From Actinomycetes bacterium (GTDB lineage Bacteria; Actinomycetota; Acidimicrobiia; Acidimicrobiales; CADCSY01): a stretch of DNA of 10,381 nucleotides. Shown here one piece after another: positions 1 to 7,152 of the stretch; positions within the stretch are counted from its first letter, which is position 1, and every line of letters starts with the position of its first letter. The DNA is taken from positions 1 through 10,381 of the forward strand of contig JAODBP010000269.1 of NCBI GenBank assembly GCA_025464025.1, given 5' to 3'. The position numbers and the translations under genes are program-made. The notes beneath the pieces are model-generated. The model made no database searches. It was not told where the DNA came from and saw only the letters and a list, made by a program, of their open reading frames with translations.

Positions 1-983
1 TCGCGGAACACGCCGCGGGCCTGGTTGGCCGGGTGCTCGTGAGCTTCGGCGAGGCGGTAGACGGGAGCGACGCAGGCGTCGGTGTCGGCGAAGATCGCCT
101 CCCACTCGTCGCGGGTCTTGGTCTTGAAGATCCCGGTGAAGACCTCGATGAGCGCTTCCCACTGCGACTGGTCGTCGCGGTCGGGGATGGCGGCCGGGTC
201 GAGGCCGAGGATGTCGAGCAGCACGGCGTAGAACTGCGGCTCGATCGGGGCGACCGACACGTACTTCCCGTCGCTCGTCTCGTAGACGTTGTAGACGGGC
301 GAGCCGCCGTCGAAGAACGACGTGCCGATGTCCTCGGAGTGCATGCCGCTGCGGGCCATGCCGTAGAAGCTGGCCATCAGCGAGGCGACGCCGTCCGACA
401 TGGCGACGTCGACGACCTGGCCCCGGCCCGACGAGCGGGCCTCGAGGATGGCGCACACCACGCCGTAGGCCAGGTGCATGCCGCCGCCGGCGAAGTCGCC
501 GAGCACCATGAGCAGCGGGATCGGCGCCCCGTGCTTCGGGCCCATCGAGCCGATGGCGCCGGTGATCGACTCGTAGTTGAGGGAGTGGCCGGCCGTGTGC
601 GAGAGCGGGCCCTCCTGCCCCCACCCGGTGAGCCGCCCGTAGACCAGCTTCGGGTTGCGGGCCAGCAGGTCGTCGGGGCCGATGCCGAGCCGCTCGCACA
701 CGCCGGGGCGGAACGCCTCGACGAAGGCGTCGGCCGACTCGACCAGCGACTTCACCACCTCGATGCCGTCGGGCGACTTGAGGTCGACGGCGATCGAGCG
801 GCGACCGCGGTTGTACTCCGAGTACCGGAACGGCAGCGGCTCGGCCGGCACCTCGGAGGTGCGGTGGACGCGGATCACGTCCGCGCCCATGTCGGCCAGC
901 TTCTGGGTGCCGAACGGGAGGGCGCCGAGGCCCGCCAGCTCGATGATCCTGGTGCCGGCCAGCGGGCCCCCGCGTTCGCTCAT
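1..983 (-). CDS. Alpha-methylacyl-CoA racemase / CoA-transferase family III (CaiB/BaiF), 3' end cut by window
   Basis: About 327 codons are visible from the ATG at 983; the C-terminus lies beyond the left edge. The N-terminus (PLAGTRIIELAGLG) and the segment GADVIRV are typical of the CaiB/BaiF family. The three residues that define alpha-methylacyl-CoA racemases are in place: His133 in AGHSLNY, Asp163 in GDFAGGG, and Glu235 in VYETSDGKY. His and Glu together favour a racemase over a plain CoA transferase, which keeps only the Asp. Racemases of this family epimerise the 2-methyl carbon of branched acyl-CoA thioesters before beta-oxidation. The start codon overlaps the stop of the upstream amidohydrolase as ATGA, and I see no good Shine-Dalgarno sequence, so translation is probably coupled. 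The natural substrate is unknown. A CoA transferase acting on an aromatic or dicarboxylic acid remains possible. Confidence 0.9.
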   Translation of the reverse strand, partial: MSERGGPLAGTRIIELAGLGALPFGTQKLADMGADVIRVHRTSEVPAEPLPFRYSEYNRGRRSIAVDLKSPDGIEVVKSLVESADAFVEAFRPGVCERLGIGPDDLLARNPKLVYGRLTGWGQEGPLSHTAGHSLNYESITGAIGSMGPKHGAPIPLLMVLGDFAGGGMHLAYGVVCAILEARSSGRGQVVDVAMSDGVASLMASFYGMARSGMHSEDIGTSFFDGGSPVYNVYETSDGKYVSVAPIEPQFYAVLLDILGLDPAAIPDRDDQSQWEALIEVFTGIFKTKTRDEWEAIFADTDACVAPVYRLAEAHEHPANQARGVFR

Positions 984-2632
984 GCAGGCTTTACTAGCTG
1001 ACCCGGTCGGGCATCGGCGTCGTGCACGCCGTCGACCTGGATCGGCACGCCGTTCACGAGGACGTGGCGGATCCCGATCGGCTGGTCGGCCGTGAGCCGC
1101 TCGGAGCCGGCCGGGAAGTCGCGCACCCGGCGCAGCGGCCCGGGGGCCACCGTCTCGGGGTCGAAGACGACGACGTCGGCCCAGGCGCCCGGGACGAGGC
1201 GGCCCCGGTCGGCCATGCCGAAGATGTCGGCCTGCTGCGAGGTGAGGCGGCGGATGCCCTCCTCCAGCGGGAGCAGCTTCCGGTCGCGGATCCAGTTCCC
1301 GAGGTAGTCGGTGGCCTGCGGCGCGTCGCAGAGCTGGCTCACGTGGGCGCCGGCGTCGGAGAGGCCGAGGGTCACGTGGTCGCGCGCCAGGACCTTGCCG
1401 ACCTCCTCCGGGTCGTCGTTGGCCAGCATGCAGCCGATGCGGATGGTGGGCTCGTCGACGGCGAGGTCCATGAGCGTGTCGAACGGCGTCTTGCCCCAGC
1501 GCTCGGCGAGGGTGAGGAGGCGCTCGCCGTCGAGCTCGGGGTGGCTGGCCGACTCGGCGACTTCGAACGTCTCCCAGCGAGGCTTGCCGAACGACATGCC
1601 CTCCCAGTCGACGAGGGCCTTCTCGCGGAAGGTCGGGTCGGCGTAGGCGGCGACTCTGGCCTCGACGTCCTCCGTCATGAGGCCGGCGAACTGCGGGTTC
1701 ACGTTGAGGGTGAACGGCTCGGTCATCGACATGGCGAACTTCAGCGGGCGGGGCGACGTCTGGGGCCAGACCTGGGCGCCCTTGGCCCAGCCGGCGTCGT
1801 TGACGTCGAGCAGGCGCTGGTGCGACATCGCCGGCGTGGTGAGCAGCGCCGTCCACGTGAACGGCACGCCGATCTTCGGCTGCATCTCGTAGAGCTCGTC
1901 GACGCTCAGCAGCTCGCCGGGCGTGATGGCGGCGACGCCCTTGCCGACGTCGCCCAGGGTCTCGAGCAGGGCGTCGAGCTCGGCCCGCTCGGCGAAGCGG
2001 CTCGGGATCGGCTTGCCGTCGGCGCCGCGGTGGGTGGGGGCGAAGGAGGTGGCGAAGCCGGCGGCACCGGCCTCCATGGCCTCGCGCAGGATCACCTGCA
2101 TGCCGGCGATCTCGTCGGCGGTGGCGGCCCGCTCGTAGGCCTCGTCGCCCATGGAGAAGAGGCGCAGGGCGGTGTGGCCGATGTACACGCCGAAGTTCAG
2201 GCCGAGGCCGCTGCGCTCGACGGCGTCGAGGTACTCGGGGAAGGTCGAGAAGGTGTCCCACGGGACGCCCTCGGCGAGGGCGGCGACGTCCATGTCCTCG
2301 ACGTTCTCGAGGGTGCGGGCGATGAGGTCGACGTGCTCGCGCCGGGTCGGCGCGATCGAGAAGCCGCAGTTGCCGGCGACGACGGTGGTCACGCCGTGGA
2401 AGCACGACGGGGTGAGCTGCGGGTCCCAGAAGACCTGCGCGTCGTAGTGGGTGTGGATGTCGATGAAGCCGGGGGCGACGACGTGGCCGGTGGCATCGAG
2501 GACGCGGTCGCCCTCGAGGTCGGCGCCGATGGCCGTGACCCGGCCGCCGTCGATGCCGAGGTCGGCCACGACGCCGGGGGCGCCGGTGCCGTCGACGATC
2601 GTCCCGCCCTTGATCACCAGTTCGTGGGCCAT
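980..2632 (-). CDS. D-aminoacylase-like amidohydrolase (amidohydrolase family 3)
   Basis: This 550-residue protein belongs to the metal-dependent amidohydrolase superfamily, closest in layout to N-acyl-D-amino-acid deacylases and dihydroorotases. Visible landmarks are the N-terminal beta domain (ELVIKGGTIVDGTGAPG), GFIDIHTHYD with metal-ligand candidates His60 and His62, GNCGF with Cys89 (matching the zinc-binding Cys of D-aminoacylase), and LSDAGAH with Asp426 and His430. The two histidines expected mid-barrel are not where they should be: the second site reads VPFTWTALL (from residue 256) instead of an SH(L/H)K-type motif. The protein is probably a hydrolase of an amide or cyclic amide, but deacylase activity should not be assumed. 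The start ATG lies one base after the stop of the COG2159 gene, with GGAG about 8 bases upstream. Its stop overlaps the racemase start, so it is the middle gene of a three-gene operon. Confidence 0.88.
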   Translation of the reverse strand: MAHELVIKGGTIVDGTGAPGVVADLGIDGGRVTAIGADLEGDRVLDATGHVVAPGFIDIHTHYDAQVFWDPQLTPSCFHGVTTVVAGNCGFSIAPTRREHVDLIARTLENVEDMDVAALAEGVPWDTFSTFPEYLDAVERSGLGLNFGVYIGHTALRLFSMGDEAYERAATADEIAGMQVILREAMEAGAAGFATSFAPTHRGADGKPIPSRFAERAELDALLETLGDVGKGVAAITPGELLSVDELYEMQPKIGVPFTWTALLTTPAMSHQRLLDVNDAGWAKGAQVWPQTSPRPLKFAMSMTEPFTLNVNPQFAGLMTEDVEARVAAYADPTFREKALVDWEGMSFGKPRWETFEVAESASHPELDGERLLTLAERWGKTPFDTLMDLAVDEPTIRIGCMLANDDPEEVGKVLARDHVTLGLSDAGAHVSQLCDAPQATDYLGNWIRDRKLLPLEEGIRRLTSQQADIFGMADRGRLVPGAWADVVVFDPETVAPGPLRRVRDFPAGSERLTADQPIGIRHVLVNGVPIQVDGVHDADARPGQLVKPA

Positions 2633-2633
2633 C

Positions 2634-3755
2634 TCAGATCTCCAGTCCGTAGAGCCGGGCGGTGTTGTGCAGGACGATGGCGTCGCGGACGTCGTCGTCG
2701 AGGTGGGCCGTCTGCTTGGCCAGCACCTCCTGGGAGTGCGGGAACGTCGAGTCCGAGTGGGGGTGGTCGCTGGCCCACAGCAGGCGCTCGTGGTTCATGA
2801 GGTGCGCGGTCTGGAACGCCACCCAGTCGTCCTGGAACGTGACGTAGATGTGCTCCCGGAAGTACTCGCTGGGCATGCGCTCGAGGGTGCGGTCGGCGAG
2901 CCAGTTGCGGTGGCGCTCGATGGCATGGTCGGCCCGGTACATCCAGTGCGGGACCCAGCCGGCGTCGGCCTCGGTGCACACGACCTTCAGCTCCGACACC
3001 CGGTCGAACACCCCACCGAAGATCATCGTGCCGATCACGTCCTGGCAGGCCCGGATGATGCCGATGAAGCTGTTCATCTTCGGGCCGCGGAAGTAGTTGG
3101 CGCCGAGGGTGCCGCCGCCTCCGGTGAGGATGTGGAACGACACCGGCAGCTCGAGCTCGACCGCGGCGCGCCAGAACGGGTCCCACGCCGGGTCGTCGTA
3201 GTCGCCTTCGGCCTCGGCGCACGAGGCGACGCCGGGGAGCATGACGCCCTTGAGGCCGAGCCCCTTGATCCGCTCGAGGTCGGCGATGCCCTCGTCGATG
3301 GAGCGGAGCGTCGTCTGGCCCACGCCGATCAGCCGGTCGGGGGCGACGGCCACGAACTCGGCCAGCCACTGGTTGTAGGCGTCGAAGCAGGCCTTCTTGT
3401 AGTCGGTGTCGGGGTGGTTGCAGATGATCATCCCGACCGACGGATAGAGCACCTCGACCTTGACGTTGTCGAGGTCCTGCTCGAGGAGGCGGGCCTTGGC
3501 GTCCCAGCCGCCGGGGTGGAGCTCGTCCCAGTCGACCCGGACGTCGGGGCCGATCTTGTCCCAGGGCCGACCGGCAGCGGCGACCATCCCGTAGGGGATG
3601 ACGCTGGTGCCGTTGTCGACCGACATCACCGCGCCGAGCTTCTCGTGGGTGAAGGCCACCGGCGCCCGGTCTCGGAACGCCGGGTCGATGTAGGGCAGGT
3701 AGCAGTCGCCGGGCTCCGTGACGTGCGAGTCGGCGGAGATGGCCGTGATCGTCAT
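2634..3755 (-). CDS. Amidohydrolase 2 family protein (COG2159, TIM-barrel metal-dependent hydrolase/decarboxylase)
   Basis: The 373-residue protein has the layout of the ACMSD/resorcylate-decarboxylase type of amidohydrolases. Candidate metal-site residues are Asp9 and His11 in SADSHVTEP, His208 in SFHILTGGG, and Asp330 with His331 and His333 in WASDHPHSD. The segment DAGWVPHWMYR is also characteristic of COG2159. The first motif is DxH rather than HxH, as in a subset of the family that includes ExH decarboxylases. Members hydrolyse or non-oxidatively decarboxylate aromatic or ring-cleaved acids in the cytoplasm; the substrate here cannot be inferred. I chose the ATG at 3755 because GAGGGGGA lies 6 bases upstream and the family N-terminus begins there. 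An in-frame ATG at 3869 would run through the palindrome at 3836-3880 and adds an unfamiliar sequence. It is followed after one base by the second amidohydrolase. Confidence 0.9.
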   Translation of the reverse strand: MTITAISADSHVTEPGDCYLPYIDPAFRDRAPVAFTHEKLGAVMSVDNGTSVIPYGMVAAAGRPWDKIGPDVRVDWDELHPGGWDAKARLLEQDLDNVKVEVLYPSVGMIICNHPDTDYKKACFDAYNQWLAEFVAVAPDRLIGVGQTTLRSIDEGIADLERIKGLGLKGVMLPGVASCAEAEGDYDDPAWDPFWRAAVELELPVSFHILTGGGGTLGANYFRGPKMNSFIGIIRACQDVIGTMIFGGVFDRVSELKVVCTEADAGWVPHWMYRADHAIERHRNWLADRTLERMPSEYFREHIYVTFQDDWVAFQTAHLMNHERLLWASDHPHSDSTFPHSQEVLAKQTAHLDDDVRDAIVLHNTARLYGLEI

Positions 3756-3761
3756 GCCGAG

Positions 3762-3769
3762 TCCCCCTC
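3762..3769 (-). promoter_or_regulatory. Shine-Dalgarno site of the COG2159 amidohydrolase
   Basis: Read on the minus strand this is GAGGGGGA, ending 6 bases before the ATG at 3755. It decides this start over the in-frame ATG at 3869. Confidence 0.75.
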
Positions 3770-3780
3770 GTGAGAGACCG

Positions 3781-3786
3781 ACATTA
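3781..3786 (-). promoter_or_regulatory. Candidate -10 element before the amidohydrolase operon
   Basis: On the minus strand this reads TAATGT, which fits the actinobacterial TANNNT -10 pattern and stands out in GC-rich surroundings. It lies about 25 bases upstream of the ATG at 3755, leaving a leader of about 20 bases that includes the Shine-Dalgarno site. No TTGACA-like -35 is visible at 16-18 bases upstream, so this is tentative. An activator-dependent promoter would be compatible with the palindrome 50 bases further upstream. Confidence 0.4.
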
Positions 3787-3835
3787 GATGGTTGCTTCCG
3801 GCCCTGCCCCGCGGTGGTCGACCGATCCGAGCAGG

Positions 3836-3880
3836 GTTGTGGGCAGTTGTGATCACCAGATGACCACAAGTGCCCACAAC
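3836..3880. repeat. Long palindrome (22-base arms, 1-base centre) between GNAT gene and amidohydrolase operon
   Basis: Arms 3836-3857 and 3859-3880 are reverse complements with three mismatches; the outer ten bases (GTTGTGGGCA / TGCCCACAAC) match perfectly. Each arm contains two TTGTG units about 10 bases apart. Transcribed on the minus strand, two of the three mismatches become G-U pairs, giving a very stable hairpin that starts 20 bases after the GNAT stop codon. There is no U-run after it. It could end or process the upstream transcript, or be an operator for the downstream amidohydrolase promoter about 50 bases away. Confidence 0.75.
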
Positions 3881-3899
3881 GGTCGGGCGAGGCGCCGGA

Positions 3900-4334
3900 C
3901 TACCCCCGGGTCATGTAGGTGGGCTGCTCCTCGTCGATGGTGAAGCCGACGGCGGCGTAGAAGTCGCGGGCGCCCGGGTTGTCGGCGAGGACCCAGACCT
4001 CGGCGATGTCTTCTGCCGCCATCCAGGTGGTCATGGCGTCCACAAGTGCCCGGCCCACGCCCCGGCGGCGCCACGCCTCCCGCACGCCGATCTCGTAGAG
4101 GAGCAGCTCGCGGCCGGGTCCGTAGGACAGGCGGACGATCGTGCAGTGCAGATGGCCGACCGGGTCGCCGTCGTCCTCGGCGACCCAGTGCAGGACGGCG
4201 GGGTCGGCGAGGTAGGCGACGAGGTCGGCCGGCACGTCGCTCCCGTCCCGGCCGTCGAGGTCGAAGTCGGCGTCCTCCTCGACCAGGCGGGCGACGATGG
4301 CCTCGTCGCCCGGGCCGAGGAGACGGACGTCCAC
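3900..4334 (-). CDS. GNAT-family N-acetyltransferase
   Basis: This protein of 144 residues carries the GNAT acetyl-CoA binding motif A as VREAWRRRGVGRALV (RRRGVG at 89-94), preceded by the beta-4 strand LLLYEIGV. A C-terminal ADNPGARDFYAAVGF segment typical of motif B follows. Such enzymes move an acetyl group from acetyl-CoA to an amine. The YEI/RRRG/DFYAAVGF arrangement loosely recalls AAC(3)-I-type acetyltransferases, but resistance should not be inferred. The start is set at the GTG at 4334, two bases after the oxidoreductase stop (TGA-AG-GTG), which suggests coupled translation. No Shine-Dalgarno sequence is evident. The open frame extends far upstream to 5039, but that part is a shadow of the oxidoreductase gene. 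Confidence 0.82.
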   Translation of the reverse strand: MDVRLLGPGDEAIVARLVEEDADFDLDGRDGSDVPADLVAYLADPAVLHWVAEDDGDPVGHLHCTIVRLSYGPGRELLLYEIGVREAWRRRGVGRALVDAMTTWMAAEDIAEVWVLADNPGARDFYAAVGFTIDEEQPTYMTRG

Positions 4335-4336
4335 CT

Positions 4337-5437
4337 TCAGTCGAACGCCGGCAGCACGTGCTTGCCCATGAGCTCGATCGACTCCATGACCGCCTCGTGG
4401 GTGACCTTGTACGGGTTCACCAGGCACAGCAGCAGGTCGCAGCCGGCGGCCTCGTAGCGCTTGGCCGTGGCGATGCACTCGTCGGGCGTGCCGACGACGG
4501 CCGAGCCGCTCTCCTTCAGGTAGTCGAAGGTGAGGTTGCCCATGGTGCCCGAGTCGCGGTGCTCCTTGGCCTGGCCGGTGTACTGGTACGTGCCGAGGTC
4601 CTTGCCCTCGAGCAGGTCGGCCACCGATGCGATGAGCGCGCCGCCGTGCTTCGTGTACCAGACCATCGACTCGGCGGCGTCGGCCTCGGCCTTCTCGCTC
4701 GTCTCGGCGCAGTGGACCATGGTGAACGTCGCGGCCTGGTCGTTCACGAACTTGCCGACCGGCTCTTCGCACTCGGCCAGGCCCTCGCGGTAGAGGGCGA
4801 AGCGGGTGGCCAGCTCCTCGGGCGGCACGCCCACGGTGAACGAGCACAGCCCGAGGCCCCGCTTGCCGATCTCCTTGTGGCCCTCGGGGCTGGAGGTCGC
4901 GCCCCACATTGGCGGGTGCGGCTTCTGGAGCGGCTTGGGCTGCACCCGCCGGGGCGCGCCCATCTGCCAGTGCTTGCCCTTCGCCTGGTACGTCTCCTCG
5001 GTCCACGCCCCGACGATGTGCTCGAGCGCCTCGCTCCACATCTCGCGCGTCTCGTGCGGGTCGATGTCGAAGCCCTCGAGCTCGTCGCGGGTCGACGACC
5101 GCCCGGTGCCGAACTCGACCCGCCCGTCGCTCAGCAGGTCGAGCACGGCCACCGACTCGGCCGTGCGGATCGGGTGGTTGTACGGCTTGGGCAGCAGGCG
5201 CACGCCGTAGCCGATGCGGATGTTCTTGGTCCGGGCCGCGATGGCGCCGTAGAGGATCTCCGGGTTCGAGCAGTGCGAGTACTCCTCGAGGAAGTGGTGC
5301 TCCACCGTCCAGAACGAGTGGAAGCCCATGGCGTCACCGAGGATCGCCTGCTCCAGCGTGTCCTTGTAGGCCCGGTGCTCGCTCTCGTCGTCCCACGGCT
5401 TGGCCACCGGGATCTCGTAGAACAAGGCGAACTTCAT
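4337..5437 (-). CDS. LLM-class flavin-dependent oxidoreductase (bacterial luciferase-like monooxygenase)
   Basis: The 366-residue protein is a luciferase-like TIM-barrel oxidoreductase of normal length for the family. The N-terminus MKFALFYEIP, the motif FWTVEHHF (Glu46-His47-His48-Phe49, matching the EHHF motif of luciferase alpha chains that holds the catalytic His), the strand KNIRIGYGV, and LLSDGRVEFGTGRS are all classic. Members use reduced FMN or coenzyme F420; the sequence does not say which. Typical roles are oxygenation of aliphatic or cyclic substrates and F420-dependent redox steps. The ATG at 5437 starts at the conserved N-terminus and has GGGGGA a few bases upstream. It is first in a unit with the GNAT gene and is divergent from the short-chain dehydrogenase operon, sharing a 45-base promoter region. 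Confidence 0.92.
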   Translation of the reverse strand: MKFALFYEIPVAKPWDDESEHRAYKDTLEQAILGDAMGFHSFWTVEHHFLEEYSHCSNPEILYGAIAARTKNIRIGYGVRLLPKPYNHPIRTAESVAVLDLLSDGRVEFGTGRSSTRDELEGFDIDPHETREMWSEALEHIVGAWTEETYQAKGKHWQMGAPRRVQPKPLQKPHPPMWGATSSPEGHKEIGKRGLGLCSFTVGVPPEELATRFALYREGLAECEEPVGKFVNDQAATFTMVHCAETSEKAEADAAESMVWYTKHGGALIASVADLLEGKDLGTYQYTGQAKEHRDSGTMGNLTFDYLKESGSAVVGTPDECIATAKRYEAAGCDLLLCLVNPYKVTHEAVMESIELMGKHVLPAFD

Positions 5438-5482
5438 GACATCCCCCGATCTAAGCGAACTGCATGAATCTAGGGTGAGGCC
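5438..5482. promoter_or_regulatory. Short divergent promoter region between oxidoreductase and dehydrogenase operons
   Basis: Only 45 bases separate two opposite start codons, so any promoters must overlap each other or reach into coding sequence, and leaders must be very short. The region is relatively AT-rich in its middle. It contains ATCTA twice (ending before AGCG and before GGGT). Candidate TANNNT elements are TAGGGT for the plus strand and TAGATT for the minus strand. I cannot assign a -35. Confidence 0.4.
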
Positions 5483-6232
5483 ATGGACAAGCGCTTGGAA
5501 GGACGGGTCGCCCTGGTCACCGGGGGGACGTCGGGCCTGGGCGAGGCGTGCGCCGACCGGTTCCGGGCCGAGGGCGCCACCGTGGTCACGCTCGACCTCG
5601 CCAACGGCCCCGACCACAAGGTCGACGTGCGCGACGAGGCCGAGGTGCAGGCCGCCGTCGACGCCACCGTGGCCGAGCACGGTCGGCTCGACATCGTCGT
5701 GAACTCGGCCGGCGTGGCCGGCGGCGGACCGGTGCACCTGGTGCCGCTGGAGGACTTCGAGCGGGTGGTGGGCGTCAACCTCACCGGCACGTTCCTCGTG
5801 AGCAAGCACGCCCTGCGCCACATGCTCGAGCAGCGGTCGGGGTCGATCATCAACATCGCCTCGGTCGAGGGCATCGAGGGCACCGAGGGCGGCAGCTCGT
5901 ACAACGCGTCGAAGGGCGGTGTCGTGCTGCTCACCAAGAACATGGCCGTTGACTACGGCGCCGCCGGCATCCGGGTGAACTGCATCTGCCCCGGCTTCAT
6001 GGACACGCCGATGTTCCGCTCGGTGATGGACTCACCCGGGATGGCCGGGCACAAGGAGACGTACCGCATGCAGCACAAGCTCCAGCGGTTCGGGCGGCCC
6101 GAGGAGATCGCGGGTGCCGCCTACTTCCTGGCCTCGGACGACTCGTCGTTCGTGACCGGGCACGCCCTCGTCGTCGACGGTGGGTTCACGGCCGGCATGC
6201 GTGCCGGGATCATGGAGGGCATGGGACTGTGA
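5483..6232 (+). CDS. Short-chain dehydrogenase/reductase (classical SDR)
   Basis: This 249-residue classical SDR has the usual length and all key motifs: the nucleotide-binding TGGTSGLG (residues 13-20), Asp38 after the second strand (favouring NAD(H)), NSAG in place of the common NNAG, and the catalytic set Ser127, Tyr140 and Lys144 (YNASK). The C-terminal VTGHALVVDGG is typical of FabG-like members. It oxidises or reduces a hydroxyl/keto group, possibly a 3-hydroxyacyl-CoA or cyclic alcohol. The ATG at 5483 follows AGGGTGAGG within a few bases. Its stop overlaps the next SDR start as GTGA, so the two are co-translated. The C-terminal tail beyond VDGG (MRAGIMEGMGL) is slightly longer than usual and contains the ribosome binding site of the next gene. 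Confidence 0.93.
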   Translation: MDKRLEGRVALVTGGTSGLGEACADRFRAEGATVVTLDLANGPDHKVDVRDEAEVQAAVDATVAEHGRLDIVVNSAGVAGGGPVHLVPLEDFERVVGVNLTGTFLVSKHALRHMLEQRSGSIINIASVEGIEGTEGGSSYNASKGGVVLLTKNMAVDYGAAGIRVNCICPGFMDTPMFRSVMDSPGMAGHKETYRMQHKLQRFGRPEEIAGAAYFLASDDSSFVTGHALVVDGGFTAGMRAGIMEGMGL

Positions 6233-7062
6233 TCCAAGACTTCGACGACAAGGTCGCCGTCATCACCGGGGCGGGCAGCGGCATCGGCCGGGCCCTGGCC
6301 CAGCGGTGCGGCGCCGAGGGCATGCACGTGGTCGCCGCCGACGTCGAGGAGGGCGCCCTCACCGAGACCGTCGCGGCCATCGGCGGCGACGCCATCGGCG
6401 TGCTGTGCGACGTGGCCGACGCGGCCCAGGTCGACGCCCTCGCCGGGGCCGCCTACGACGCGTTCGGCGCCGTGCACCTCCTGTGCAACAACGCCGGCGT
6501 GTTCCAGGCCGGCGTGGTGTGGGAGCGCACCCACGCCGACTGGGAGTGGGTCCTCGGCGTGAACGTGTGGGGGATCATCCACGGCATCCACTCGTTCGTG
6601 CCCCGCATGATCGCCCAGGGCACCGAGGGCCACGTGGTCAACACGTCGTCGCTGGCCGGCCTGGTGAGCAACGCCTTCAGTGGCCCGTACAACGTGAGCA
6701 AGTTCGCCGCCCTCGGCCTGTCCGAGTCGCTGGCCCACGACCTCAAGGCCACCGGTGCCTCGATCGGCGCGTCGGTGCTCGTGCCCGGCTCGGTGAACAC
6801 CCGCATCGCGGACTCGACCCGCAACCGGCCCGCTGATCTGAACGCCGGCATCGGCGCCGAGGACGCCGCGTTCGTCGACAAGGCCCTGGCCGACATGACG
6901 AGCACGGGCATCGACCCTGCTGCGGTGGCTGGGTTGGTGTTGGACGCCGTGCGCGCCGGCCAGTTCGTGATCCCCACCAGCCCGGGCTACGACAAGCAGA
7001 TCGCCAACCGGGCCGACGCCCTGTTGGCGCGCGACGCTCCCCACGGCCTGCCGTTCGACTAG
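6229..7062 (+). CDS. Second short-chain dehydrogenase/reductase (classical SDR)
   Basis: The 277-residue classical SDR shows TGAGSGIG (residues 13-20), Asp38 suggesting NAD(H), CNNAG around residue 88, and catalytic Ser141, Tyr154 and Lys158 (YNVSK). The C-terminal part diverges from FabG-like enzymes: it lacks the VDGG ending and instead has VAGLVLDAVRAGQFVIPTSP, as in SDRs acting on larger hydrophobic or steroid-like substrates. The start is GTG at 6229, overlapping the previous stop (GTGA), with GGAGGG 9 bases upstream. Two different SDRs in one coupled operon may catalyse successive or alternative alcohol/ketone steps; this is inference. The gene ends at a TAG followed by a series of hairpins. 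Confidence 0.93.
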   Translation: MIQDFDDKVAVITGAGSGIGRALAQRCGAEGMHVVAADVEEGALTETVAAIGGDAIGVLCDVADAAQVDALAGAAYDAFGAVHLLCNNAGVFQAGVVWERTHADWEWVLGVNVWGIIHGIHSFVPRMIAQGTEGHVVNTSSLAGLVSNAFSGPYNVSKFAALGLSESLAHDLKATGASIGASVLVPGSVNTRIADSTRNRPADLNAGIGAEDAAFVDKALADMTSTGIDPAAVAGLVLDAVRAGQFVIPTSPGYDKQIANRADALLARDAPHGLPFD

Positions 7063-7069
7063 GCGTGCC

Positions 7070-7085
7070 GGCGCCTCGGGGCGCC
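7070..7085. terminator. Small GC hairpin just after the SDR operon
   Basis: GGCGCC, a 4-base loop (TCGG), then GGCGCC, starting 8 bases after the SDR stop codon. The stem is perfect but only 6 pairs, and no T-run follows. It may stall polymerase or shield the mRNA end. Weak on its own. Confidence 0.3.
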
Positions 7086-7115
7086 TGCGGCGCGGGCCGA
7101 GATGGCTTCGCGTGC

Positions 7116-7152
7116 GGCGGCCGGAGGCCGCGAGATCGAGCCTTCGGCCGCC
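7116..7152. terminator. 13-pair hairpin in the convergent junction
   Basis: Arms 7116-7128 and 7140-7152 pair over 13 positions with a single G-U in plus-strand RNA, around an 11-base loop. It lies between two convergent genes and no U-tract follows on either strand. In high-GC actinobacteria such hairpins can act as terminators, so a bidirectional role is plausible but unproven. Confidence 0.45.

Noticed and set aside
1022..2800. Open frame of 592 codons on the plus strand
   Set aside because: It runs antisense to the two amidohydrolase genes, has low-complexity Arg/Gly/Ala/Val-rich translation with no recognisable motif, and is explained by high GC at third codon positions. The same applies to long plus-strand frames at 33-1001, 2451-3773, 4046-5467 and 7896-9635.
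3756..3869. Longer N-terminus of the COG2159 protein from an ATG at 3869
   Set aside because: The extension passes through the palindrome, has no family resemblance, and the ATG at 3755 has a strong Shine-Dalgarno sequence.
4335..5039. Longer acetyltransferase starting at 5039
   Set aside because: The extension overlaps the oxidoreductase gene in another frame and is Arg/Gly-rich shadow sequence; the GNAT fold is complete from the GTG at 4334.
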